A stretch of 64,000 bases of DNA from Flavobacteriaceae bacterium CRH (GTDB taxonomy: Bacteria > Bacteroidota > Bacteroidia > Flavobacteriales > Flavobacteriaceae). The notes below the pieces were generated by a model. It had not been told where the DNA came from. It saw only the letters and a program-made list of their open reading frames with translations, and did not search any database. Location of the stretch: the NCBI GenBank assembly GCA_001507425.1, contig LMAJ01000020.1, positions 29,377 to 93,376 of the forward strand, read 5' to 3'. Positions 35,467-44,364 of this stretch are shown here, in pieces. Both the position numbers and the translations under genes were made by a program. Each line of letters starts with the position of its first letter. The first letter of the stretch is position 1.

Positions 35467-38112
35467 TTAATTCAGAACTTTAAAATTTAACTTTTGCACA
35501 TCTGTTGAGTTTCCACCAACCATAACTTCAAAGTCACCTGGCTCTACTACACACTTCATTTCTCTGTTCCAAATAGATAGTTCATCAGACGTTAATGTAA
35601 ATTCTACCTTTTGTGTTTCTCCTTTTTTAATAAATATCCTTTTAAAGCCTTTTAACGTTTTTTCCGGAGTCGTTACAGAACTATACACATCATTAATATA
35701 TAATTGTACAACTTCGTCTCCATCTACATTCCCAATATTTTTAACATCTACACTTACTTTCACTTCTCCGTCTGCTTTAATTTCTTTTGTATTCAAAGCA
35801 AAATTTGAATAAGCAAATTTGGTATAGCTTAACCCATAACCAAAGGTGTATAAGGGATGTTCGCTCTCTGCAACATATTTATGAATGGCAGATGGCTTTT
35901 GGTTATAATATATAGGTAGCTGCCCAACAGATTTTGGAACCGAAATAGGAAGTCTTCCACCCGGATTATAATCACCAAATAAAACATCGGCTACAGCTCT
36001 TCCTCCAAATTCTCCCGGAAACCATCCTTCAACAACTGCAGGGATGTTTTCGCTGATCCAGTTTGTAGAAAGCGGACGACCGTTTAACAGCACACAAATT
36101 ACAGGTGTTCCTGTTTTTTGAATCGCTTCGATCAATTCCTGCTGCATTCCGTGTAAATCTAAACTAGCAACATCTCTATTTTCTTCTACCAATTCATTTG
36201 ATTCTCCTAAAACCACAATCGCAACATCTGCTTTTTTAGCAGCATCAATTGCAGGTTGAAAGTTTACTTTTTCTAAATTCCAACGCAAGTGTGCTCTGGC
36301 TCCCCAGCCGCCTTCCCACATTTCGATGCGGACTTTGTATTTTTTACCTGCTTCAATATTTTTTGGAGTGGTTACCATACTTGTAGCTCCTTTTGTCCAG
36401 TTGTCGATAACCAATTGATCATCAATCCACATTCTGATTCCGTCATCAGAACTTAAACCTAACCAACCGTCAAATGATTTTTCTGATTGAATGTAACCTG
36501 TCCAACGAATTGAGAAATCATCATCTGTAACACCATCACCAGGAGACCAAGGCCAATCGAACTCTAATTGATTGTCAATACGAGTTAATGCAGGGGTTCC
36601 TTCTACTTTTCTATTATTGAAATATTCTCCTTTTAATCCATTTTGAGATCCATCAGGAGTAAATAAAAATTTCGACGGAATAATTTGTCCTTTTACAATT
36701 AAAGGAACGCCTTCTTCATAAAGCACATTGGCAGTTTTACCAACAATTTGCTGAACGCCTTCTAAAACGGTTGTTCCCACTTTATTTTTAACGGCATATC
36801 CTCCTAATCTTGAAACATTTGCATTTGGCCCGATAACTGCAACCGTTTTAATGTCTTTGCTTAATGGCAGGATATTATTATCATTTTTAAGTAAAACGAT
36901 AGATTTATGTGCTGCTTCTAATGCAACAGCTTGATTTTCTTTAGTATAAAAACGTTCTTTGATTAAATTTTTATCCGTGTATGGATTTTCAAATAAACCT
37001 AATAAGAATTTAAGTCTTAAAACTCCTCCTGCAGCACGGTCAATATTTTCCATAGTCAATTTCTTTTCATTGACTAATTCTATAATGCTGGTTTGCCAAA
37101 ACTCATTGGTAAAGTCATAAAATTGCATATCAACTCCTGCCGAAACTGCTTCTCTGATACTTTCTTTTGGAGAACTTGTTACGTAATGTGTTACCTGAAG
37201 GTATTTTATCGCTCCTAAATCTGAAACTACAATTCCTTTAAAACCCCATTCGTTTCTCAAAACATCGGTTAATAACCAATGATTGGCCGCACATGGAATT
37301 CCGTCTAATTCAGAATACGCACACATGGTTCCTAATGCACCGCCTTTTGTAAATGCTTTTTCAAATGTTGGTAAAAAATCCTGACGTGCTTCACGAACGC
37401 CTACCAAAGCCGGTGATGAATTTCCTCCTCCTTCCGGAATACCGTGTACTGCAAAATGTTTAGGTTCTGCAATAATAGAACGATCTGATTTTAAATCATC
37501 ACCTTGCATTCCTTTAATCATGGCAAGACCAATTTCGCTTGATAAAAACGCATCTTCACCAAAAGTCTCTGCAACTCTTCCCCAACGTGGTTCGCGGCCT
37601 ATGTCTAGATTTGGACCAAAACCAAAATGAACGCCATGCGCTCTGGCTTCTGCACCAATTACTTTTCCAACCTTGTCCATAACATTAGTATCCCAAGTTG
37701 CACCAAGTCCAATATTCATTGGGAAAGCAGTACTTCCGTCATCTAAATAACCGTGAAGCATCTCGCACATAATAAGTGCCGGGATTCCCCATTTGTTCTT
37801 TTTAATAATTTCACTTTGAAGATCATTGATCATTTTCGCTGAACGCGGATAAATATCATGAATGGCTCCAATTCCAAGATTTCCAATTTTAAGATCTGAT
37901 TTAGATTTCGAAAAATCTTCTTTATCCTTAAAAAATTCGCCTTTGTACATATCCATTTGGCGTACCTTTTCTTCCAGGCTCATTCGGCTTAACAAGTCTT
38001 TTACCCTGTCTTCAACAGGTAATTTTGCATCTTGGTACGGGTATTTTTTCTGCGAGTATCCTTGGTTAAAAAAACCTACAGCCATTACGAAAATAATGGC
38101 TGTTTTTTTCAT
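35467..38112 (-). CDS. GH3 glycosidase with PA14 insert (xylosidase/glucosidase type)
   Basis: A start at 38112 gives 881 residues with a signal peptide (about 1-20). The GH3 N-terminal barrel carries the nucleophile D298 in IVVSDLG and the KHF motif near residue 219. The alpha/beta sandwich is interrupted by a PA14 domain (about 480-620, GLKGEYFNNRKV), and an FnIII-like domain ends the protein. The motif before LHG reads IMCEMLHG: Glu takes the place of the Asp common in beta-glucosidases, as in bacterial GH3 beta-xylosidases. Core beta-1,2-xylose of plant N-glycans is one candidate substrate (inference). Confidence 0.88.
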   Translation of the reverse strand: MKKTAIIFVMAVGFFNQGYSQKKYPYQDAKLPVEDRVKDLLSRMSLEEKVRQMDMYKGEFFKDKEDFSKSKSDLKIGNLGIGAIHDIYPRSAKMINDLQSEIIKKNKWGIPALIMCEMLHGYLDDGSTAFPMNIGLGATWDTNVMDKVGKVIGAEARAHGVHFGFGPNLDIGREPRWGRVAETFGEDAFLSSEIGLAMIKGMQGDDLKSDRSIIAEPKHFAVHGIPEGGGNSSPALVGVREARQDFLPTFEKAFTKGGALGTMCAYSELDGIPCAANHWLLTDVLRNEWGFKGIVVSDLGAIKYLQVTHYVTSSPKESIREAVSAGVDMQFYDFTNEFWQTSIIELVNEKKLTMENIDRAAGGVLRLKFLLGLFENPYTDKNLIKERFYTKENQAVALEAAHKSIVLLKNDNNILPLSKDIKTVAVIGPNANVSRLGGYAVKNKVGTTVLEGVQQIVGKTANVLYEEGVPLIVKGQIIPSKFLFTPDGSQNGLKGEYFNNRKVEGTPALTRIDNQLEFDWPWSPGDGVTDDDFSIRWTGYIQSEKSFDGWLGLSSDDGIRMWIDDQLVIDNWTKGATSMVTTPKNIEAGKKYKVRIEMWEGGWGARAHLRWNLEKVNFQPAIDAAKKADVAIVVLGESNELVEENRDVASLDLHGMQQELIEAIQKTGTPVICVLLNGRPLSTNWISENIPAVVEGWFPGEFGGRAVADVLFGDYNPGGRLPISVPKSVGQLPIYYNQKPSAIHKYVAESEHPLYTFGYGLSYTKFAYSNFALNTKEIKADGEVKVSVDVKNIGNVDGDEVVQLYINDVYSSVTTPEKTLKGFKRIFIKKGETQKVEFTLTSDELSIWNREMKCVVEPGDFEVMVGGNSTDVQKLNFKVLN

Positions 38113-38140
38113 TCTTAGTTGTAACATAGTTGTGTTGTTT

Positions 38141-40381
38141 TTAATTTTGAATCACTTTCAGCTTTGTTCCATTCACAAAATCTTCGTGCGAAATAAAAAA
38201 GCTGTTCAGTGGTTTTCCGTTTATTTCAATCGAATTGATTTTCCCATCATTATTGACTTGTCTTTCAATTACAATGCTTTCTTTTTTATAATATCTCGGA
38301 TCTAATTTGATCGTTACTCTATGAAACATTGGCGTTGTAATGGTGTAAATTGGATCTCCCGGCGATATAGGATAAATTCCCATCATCGAATAAACCAACC
38401 ATGCCGACATTGTTCCGGTATCATCATTTCCCGGTAATCCTTTTGGTTCATTTTTGAAATATTCTCCAACCAGTTTTTTTACCATTTCCTGTGCTCTCCA
38501 TTCTTCTCCTTTTACATAATTGAATAAATAGGGATAAGCAATATCGGGTTCGTTTGCCATATCAAATTGTTTGATATCAAAAACTTTTTGCAATTGATCC
38601 GAGAAAGGTTTCTCGCCGCCCATCAGTTTCATCAATCCTTTGATATCATGTGGCACCATAAAAGCATATTGCCAGGCATTTCCTTCTATAAATCCAACAT
38701 TTTCCTGAAAATTAGCGCCCGATTCAGGATCAAAAGGTTCATACCATTTTCCGTTAGCCGTTCTTGGTCTAAGCAATTTTAAATCTTTGTCATATAATTT
38801 TCGATAGGATAGTGAACGCTTTGTGAAACGCTTATAATCTTCTTTTTCGCCTAAAGCTTTCGCTAAAAGTGAAATCGCATAATCTGAAGTATTATATTCC
38901 AGTGTTGTAGAAACAGGACCACGATAATTAGTTGATAAATAGCCTTTATCGATATATTCTTTAAGTCCCGGACGCAGCGGATTTTCTTCAATTTGATCTG
39001 CACCCTGTACCATTGCATGGTACGCTTTGTAAATATCAAAATCCTGAATCCCCTTTAAACAGGCGTCGACTATAACGATACTTGCGGGATCTCCCACCAT
39101 GGTGAATGTTTCTGTTGAATTTAATTCCCATTTTGGCAGCCAGCCGTTTTCATCATACATTTCCAACATACTTTTTATCATATCAGATTGTTGTTTAGGA
39201 TAAACCAAAGACGTTAGCGGATGCATATTTCGATAAGTATCCCATAAAGAAAATACGGTAAAACGGGTACCTTCGGTTTTAGCAATCTTACTTCTTTTTA
39301 TCACAGGGTATTCTCCATTGACATCATTTAAAGTATTTGGGTGAATTAAAGTGTGGTATAATGCGGTATAAAAAATCGTTTTGTCGTCTTTTGTACCACC
39401 TTCAACCAAAATCTTAGAAAGCTCTTCGTTCCATTCCTTATAAGTATCATTATATACGGCTTCGAACGATTTATTTCCGGTTTCTTTTTCTAAGTTTTCA
39501 CGGGCATTTGCGATACTTACATACGAAATTCCAATTTTAACCTCAACAGTTTCTTCCTTATCAAATTTGTACGTAAAATATGTTCCGATGCTGTCTCCAA
39601 CAACCGTTTTTATGGTATTATCCATCATTCTGGTTTTACCATTATAGGTCATCCATTGCGCTTCGACACCTTGGTATTTTCTTGTTTTTTTCCAAACTCC
39701 AAATTTTTTGGCCGGTTTAGAAAATTTGGCAACAAAATAAACCGGATAAGCATCTTCCGGACTGTTATAACAAAATGAACCAACGCTTCGCATTCCTTCA
39801 ATTTCTGTCGAGGAAACCACTTTTACCATCGCACCTTCTTCATTGGTTAAACCAAGACCAAGATTTAGTAAAACATTCGATTGCCCTTTTGGAAAAGTAA
39901 ATTTGCTTACACCAACTCTTTTTGATGCTGTAAATTCGGCTTTAACCTTGTATTTATCAATATTTACGCTGTAATACCCTGCTTTTGCTACTTCACTTTT
40001 ATAAGTAGAACCATATTTTAAATGATCTGTTTCTACAGCTCCCGTTGTTGGCATTAATAATAAAACACCTAATTCAGGACAACCCACGCCGCTAATATTA
40101 ACCTGACTGAATCCGGTTAGAAATTTATTCTCGTTTACATACGGATTCGACAACCATTGACTGTCTTTTTCTAATGGATTTTGAGGTCCGGCTACATTAA
40201 AAGGGCTAATGCTTGCCATTCCTCTTGGCGCAATCGGGCCCGGAAAAGTGGCTCCGTAATTGGATGTCCCGATAAACGGATTCACAAAATCTGCCGGTTC
40301 CTGCGCAAAAATACTGATGCTAAAAAACAGCATGTAAAAAATACATGCTGTTTTTATAGTTTTCCTTTTGTTTAAAAACAT
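38141..40381 (-). CDS. GH92 alpha-mannosidase (first copy)
   Basis: A start at 40381 gives 746 residues and a signal peptide (about 1-26); the longer frame runs into the preceding fucosidase stop. GH92 is a calcium-dependent exo-alpha-mannosidase family. The N-terminal beta domain starts with VNPFIGTSNYGATFPGP, and the helical barrel has the catalytic block GNDDTGTMSAWLVYSMMG near residue 650. The SHxHLSGTG motif of the second copy is here FSQVNISGVG, so the two enzymes probably have different linkage preferences. It lies 28 bases before the GH3 gene. Confidence 0.9.
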   Translation of the reverse strand: MFLNKRKTIKTACIFYMLFFSISIFAQEPADFVNPFIGTSNYGATFPGPIAPRGMASISPFNVAGPQNPLEKDSQWLSNPYVNENKFLTGFSQVNISGVGCPELGVLLLMPTTGAVETDHLKYGSTYKSEVAKAGYYSVNIDKYKVKAEFTASKRVGVSKFTFPKGQSNVLLNLGLGLTNEEGAMVKVVSSTEIEGMRSVGSFCYNSPEDAYPVYFVAKFSKPAKKFGVWKKTRKYQGVEAQWMTYNGKTRMMDNTIKTVVGDSIGTYFTYKFDKEETVEVKIGISYVSIANARENLEKETGNKSFEAVYNDTYKEWNEELSKILVEGGTKDDKTIFYTALYHTLIHPNTLNDVNGEYPVIKRSKIAKTEGTRFTVFSLWDTYRNMHPLTSLVYPKQQSDMIKSMLEMYDENGWLPKWELNSTETFTMVGDPASIVIVDACLKGIQDFDIYKAYHAMVQGADQIEENPLRPGLKEYIDKGYLSTNYRGPVSTTLEYNTSDYAISLLAKALGEKEDYKRFTKRSLSYRKLYDKDLKLLRPRTANGKWYEPFDPESGANFQENVGFIEGNAWQYAFMVPHDIKGLMKLMGGEKPFSDQLQKVFDIKQFDMANEPDIAYPYLFNYVKGEEWRAQEMVKKLVGEYFKNEPKGLPGNDDTGTMSAWLVYSMMGIYPISPGDPIYTITTPMFHRVTIKLDPRYYKKESIVIERQVNNDGKINSIEINGKPLNSFFISHEDFVNGTKLKVIQN

Positions 40382-40391
40382 ATTTCTTTTT

Positions 40392-41876
40392 CTATCTGTT
40401 AATCGCTTCAATTTTTAAAGTCCACGCTTCTTTACATGGCAAATTATTTCTTAAGCTTTCCGGAATTACAACTTTAAATCCTTGTGCTTCTTTTGTCCAT
40501 TTTAATGCAGTTTTAGAACCTAACATTGTGATTTTTGTTCCTTTTTTAGGATTGATCGCTTTTACCACCACTTCTGCAGGAATTTTATCTTCTCCTTGTT
40601 TGGCTAAATAAAATAAGAATACGTTTCCTTCTTTATTTTGCGTCATACAAATGTTTTCTTCTTTAAAAGGTTCGATTGGTTTTGTGTTATAAATAGCGGT
40701 ACTGTTAACTTTCATCCAGTCTCCGTAAGCTGCCAATAAATCGTAAGCACCTTGTTGCCAATCACCTTCAGGACTTGGCGCGATATTCAATAATAAGTTT
40801 CCGCCTTTAGCAACAATATCAACAAGCATGTGAATTCCTTCTCTTCCTGTTAAGTATTTAGCATCTGGAGTATAAGACCATCCTCCGCCAGAAGTAATAC
40901 AAGATTCCCATGGATAAGGCAATGTTTTTGCAGGAACGCGGCCTTCAGGAGTTAAATAGTTTTGGTTTTTTCCGTGAACAGCTCTGTCAACTACAATTAA
41001 TCCCGGTTGTTTTTGACGTGCTTTTATAACCAATTCATCCATTTTAGGATCCTGATCTACAACTCTGTGTTTAATAAAACCATTTTTAGATTCGTTTTCA
41101 GCAAACTTTTCATCATAGTTTTCTTTTAAGTTTTGTTGGTCTCTTTTTCTAACCCATCCTCCATCTAACCATAAAATATCTACCTTACCGTAATTAGAAA
41201 GGATTTCTAAGATTTGATTGTGTGTGAAATCAACATATTTTTGCCATTTTTCAGGATATAATGACGGATCGTAGTTTACGTTTCTGTCGAAAGGAGGAAA
41301 ATAAGGATCCCAGTAATTTTCGTTATGCCAGTCCGGTTTAGAGAAATAAGCTCCTGTTGAGATATTTTCGGCTCTAAACGCTGTAAAAACTTCTTTCAAA
41401 ATATCTGCTTTTGGATTAACGCTAAACGGACAATCTTTATCTGTTACTTTATAATCAGAATATTTGGTGTCATACATATTAAATCCGTCATGGTGTTTTG
41501 TTGTAAAAACCATGTACTTCATTCCCGCTGCTTTTGCTGCTTTTGCCCATTTTGTCGGGTCAAATTTTGTTGGATTAAATGTTTTTTTCAAGCCTTCATA
41601 ATCTGCTACATATTGATTATAATTAGCCGGATTACTTCCTTTTTTGCGTTCACACCATCCATAATCTTCCGGGCATATCGACCATGATTCTACAATTCCC
41701 CATTGGCTGTATGTTCCCCAGTGCATTAACAATCCAAACTTTTTGCCTTGCCATTCTTCTAAATTTTTCAACACCAACGGGTCCGTTTCCGGTACGTAGC
41801 GCTCATCTTCATAAATGGCCTGCGAAAACATTTGAACGGAAAATAATAATGCGATTATGGCTATTCCTCTTTTCAT
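40392..41876 (-). CDS. GH29 alpha-L-fucosidase (first copy)
   Basis: The 494-residue secreted enzyme (signal peptide about 1-18) has the GH29 barrel with KHHDGFNMY near residue 127 and the nucleophile D238 in KVDILWLDGGW. A short beta domain ends it; there are no added carbohydrate-binding modules. It belongs to the broad-specificity alpha-fucosidases, probably GH29-A or B, and would strip alpha-1,2/3/4 or core fucose from N-glycans. It overlaps closely with the first GH92 gene. Confidence 0.9.
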   Translation of the reverse strand: MKRGIAIIALLFSVQMFSQAIYEDERYVPETDPLVLKNLEEWQGKKFGLLMHWGTYSQWGIVESWSICPEDYGWCERKKGSNPANYNQYVADYEGLKKTFNPTKFDPTKWAKAAKAAGMKYMVFTTKHHDGFNMYDTKYSDYKVTDKDCPFSVNPKADILKEVFTAFRAENISTGAYFSKPDWHNENYWDPYFPPFDRNVNYDPSLYPEKWQKYVDFTHNQILEILSNYGKVDILWLDGGWVRKRDQQNLKENYDEKFAENESKNGFIKHRVVDQDPKMDELVIKARQKQPGLIVVDRAVHGKNQNYLTPEGRVPAKTLPYPWESCITSGGGWSYTPDAKYLTGREGIHMLVDIVAKGGNLLLNIAPSPEGDWQQGAYDLLAAYGDWMKVNSTAIYNTKPIEPFKEENICMTQNKEGNVFLFYLAKQGEDKIPAEVVVKAINPKKGTKITMLGSKTALKWTKEAQGFKVVIPESLRNNLPCKEAWTLKIEAINR

Positions 41877-41932
41877 CTTTACTCTTTTTTATAGTTTTTG
41901 TTTTTTTTTGTTTTTGGTATTATAGGTAATCC

Positions 41933-42027
41933 AAGCTTTGTCAAAGTTTGAATTTTGTCAAAGTTCTGCGTTTTTGTCATCCTGAAGAACGAAGGATCAC
42001 AAAATTGTGTTCACTTTGACAAAGCTT
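41933..42027. repeat. Palindromic intergenic repeat (AAGCTTTGTCAAAGT family)
   Basis: AAGCTTTGTCAAAGT (41933-41947) and its exact reverse complement (42013-42027) bound an element that also contains a half copy of the GTCATCCTGA...GAAGGATCAC repeat at 41976-42000. Related cores occur in the terminator at 58468 and near 47657-47695. Confidence 0.6.
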
Positions 42028-42036
42028 GTGAGCATT

Positions 42037-44358
42037 TTAATTCACTAAAATTTCATCAACAAACAACCATGAAGACTCCCCTTTCGGGCTTTTCTTTAAG
42101 TTATAAGCGATTACTTTTACAAACCTTGTGGTAAGTTTTTCAAAACTGATTTTAAAATCTTTTAACTCTGAGCTCACGTTGGCTGCATACGGACGTAATA
42201 TGTTTCCAACTTGTTTGTATTTGATTCCATCATTTGAAACCAAAACTTTTATCTGCGTTGGAAAATTAACTCCCGCACCCTGACTTTCTAAAGTTCCAAT
42301 TGTAACTTCCTGAATAGTTTCCTGTTTTTCAAGATCAACAACAAGTTCCATATCGTTTACTAACCAGGCTTGCCATTGCCCGTCGTGAAAATTCTTCGAA
42401 CCTCTAATTGTATTTACCATTGTAAATTTTCCATCTCCTTTATAATTTCCATTAAAAGGCGTTAAGTAACTTACTTTATGCGCTACTGCTTTATGAAAAA
42501 TAATAGTGTCTGTAAATGTTTTTCCTACTGGTTTATCATCCTGAAATAAAGAAGCTTTTAAAACTGTTGTTTCTTTAAATTCAATTGGAGTTGTATATTT
42601 TATCGGATTATGTTCAATATTTTTATCTCCGAGAACGTAACGAATATCCGGGTTTGGAAATTCATTTTTCAACGTCACATTAATTTGCTTTTGAGCTAAA
42701 TCTGCACTTGAAGAAGCAGTAACCAAATAAGCACTTTTTGCATAATTGATGCCCAGATAATTATAACGCTGTAATAAAGACGTTAATCTTGCTGTGAAAT
42801 CAATCCAGTTGCGGCTTTCTTTTGTACTCCACAATGTTTCTGATAAAGCTGCTAATCTTGGGAAAATCATATACTCAGAATCTTTTGGACCCGATAAATG
42901 TTCTGCCCATAAATTTGCTTGCCCGCCTAGTACGTGTTTCGCTTCTTCCGGTGTCATTCCCGGAACGACAGGATCAAATTTGTAAACTTCATTTAGTGGA
43001 TTATAGGCATCAAAAGCAATTGGTTCTTCGTTTTGCGGGCCTTGATAAAAATTAAAATAGCAAGGAGATTCCGGTGTCATAATTACATCGTGTCCTTGTT
43101 TTGCTGCGTCAATTCCACCCTGAGTTCCTCTCCAGCTCATAACCGTTGCTTCAGGAGCCAGACCGCCTTCTAGTATTTCATCCCAGCCAATAATTTTTTT
43201 GCCTTTTGAAATAATGTATTTCTCCATTCTTTTTACAAAATAACTTTGCAGTTCATGGGCATTTTTCAATCCGTTATCTTTCATTCTTTTTTGACAATTC
43301 GGGCATTTATCCCAATTCGTCTTAGTGGCTTCATCGCCACCAATATGAATGTATTTTGATGGAAAAATGGTAATAACCTCATCAATTACATTCTGCAAAA
43401 ACTCAAATGTAGTTTCTTTTCCTGCACAATAAATATCCGTAATAGGCCATAATCCGCCTGAGGGAACTCCAATTCTTTGATTAAAACAAGCCAGTTCTGG
43501 ATACGATGCAATAGCGCTGCTTACGTGTGCCGGCATTTCGATTTCCGGAATAATTTCGATGTTTTTGGTTGCGGCATATTTTACGATTTCTTTTAATTCT
43601 TCCTGCGTTAAAAATCCGCCGTAAGTTCCTTTTTCATCAGGGTTTGTAGTAAGCCTTGCGTTCCATGCCAAATTTTCCTGATCGACTCTCCACGCACCAA
43701 CTTCGGTTAATTTTGGGTATTTTTTTATTTCGATTCTCCAGCCCTGATCGTCTACTAAATGCAAATGCAAAACATTCATTTTGTGCATTGCCAGACGATC
43801 TATGGTTTCGATTACGTAGTTTTTATCAAAGAAATGACGTGACAAATCGAGCATTAAACCTCTCCATTGAAAACGGGGTTTGTCGTTAATAACCACATTC
43901 GGGATTTGCCATTTTTGGTTTGGTAAAACATTTTTACTTTCAATAACAACCGGAAGCAATTGTCTAATACTTTCTAAAGCATAAATAAAACCGGCGTTTC
44001 CTTTTGCTGTAATCGTAATATTTTTAGAATTTATATCTAATATATAGGCTTCTTTTTCTAAATTCTGATCAACTTTAAATTGTATAAAATTGCTTTGAGG
44101 AACTGCCGCAGAAAGCTCAGGACGAAATCCTGCTGCTTTTTCAAACTTGCTGATTAAAGCATTTGAAATGTCTTTCTGGAAATCTGTAGTAGCTACAAAT
44201 TTTGTAGCTGCAGAAAATTCAAAAACACCTTTATTTATTAATAATTGTGATGGTTTCGGAATAATCTGAATATCCTTTTCTGTATATATTTTTTGGCTAT
44301 ATCCAGAATTGAAAATAGTACATAAGATTACGACAAGGAATGGTTTTAATATCCTCAT
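42037..44358 (-). CDS. GH20 beta-N-acetylhexosaminidase
   Basis: The 773-residue enzyme has a signal peptide (about 1-21), a GH20b N-terminal domain (to about 155) and the catalytic barrel with the substrate-assisted pair D342-E343 in HIGGDEATKTNW, plus RHFFDKN and HLHLVDDQGWR. A discoidin-like (F5/8 C) domain lies at the C-terminus (about 640-770). It would release terminal GlcNAc from the antennae of N-glycans after galactose removal. It is seven bases from the GH2 gene, so the two are cotranscribed. Confidence 0.92.
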   Translation of the reverse strand: MRILKPFLVVILCTIFNSGYSQKIYTEKDIQIIPKPSQLLINKGVFEFSAATKFVATTDFQKDISNALISKFEKAAGFRPELSAAVPQSNFIQFKVDQNLEKEAYILDINSKNITITAKGNAGFIYALESIRQLLPVVIESKNVLPNQKWQIPNVVINDKPRFQWRGLMLDLSRHFFDKNYVIETIDRLAMHKMNVLHLHLVDDQGWRIEIKKYPKLTEVGAWRVDQENLAWNARLTTNPDEKGTYGGFLTQEELKEIVKYAATKNIEIIPEIEMPAHVSSAIASYPELACFNQRIGVPSGGLWPITDIYCAGKETTFEFLQNVIDEVITIFPSKYIHIGGDEATKTNWDKCPNCQKRMKDNGLKNAHELQSYFVKRMEKYIISKGKKIIGWDEILEGGLAPEATVMSWRGTQGGIDAAKQGHDVIMTPESPCYFNFYQGPQNEEPIAFDAYNPLNEVYKFDPVVPGMTPEEAKHVLGGQANLWAEHLSGPKDSEYMIFPRLAALSETLWSTKESRNWIDFTARLTSLLQRYNYLGINYAKSAYLVTASSSADLAQKQINVTLKNEFPNPDIRYVLGDKNIEHNPIKYTTPIEFKETTVLKASLFQDDKPVGKTFTDTIIFHKAVAHKVSYLTPFNGNYKGDGKFTMVNTIRGSKNFHDGQWQAWLVNDMELVVDLEKQETIQEVTIGTLESQGAGVNFPTQIKVLVSNDGIKYKQVGNILRPYAANVSSELKDFKISFEKLTTRFVKVIAYNLKKSPKGESSWLFVDEILVN

Positions 44359-44364
44359 AATGAA

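Noticed and set aside
40382..40411. Longer start of the first GH92 gene
   Set aside because: It overlaps the fucosidase stop and places charged residues before the signal peptide; the start at 40381 gives a normal signal.
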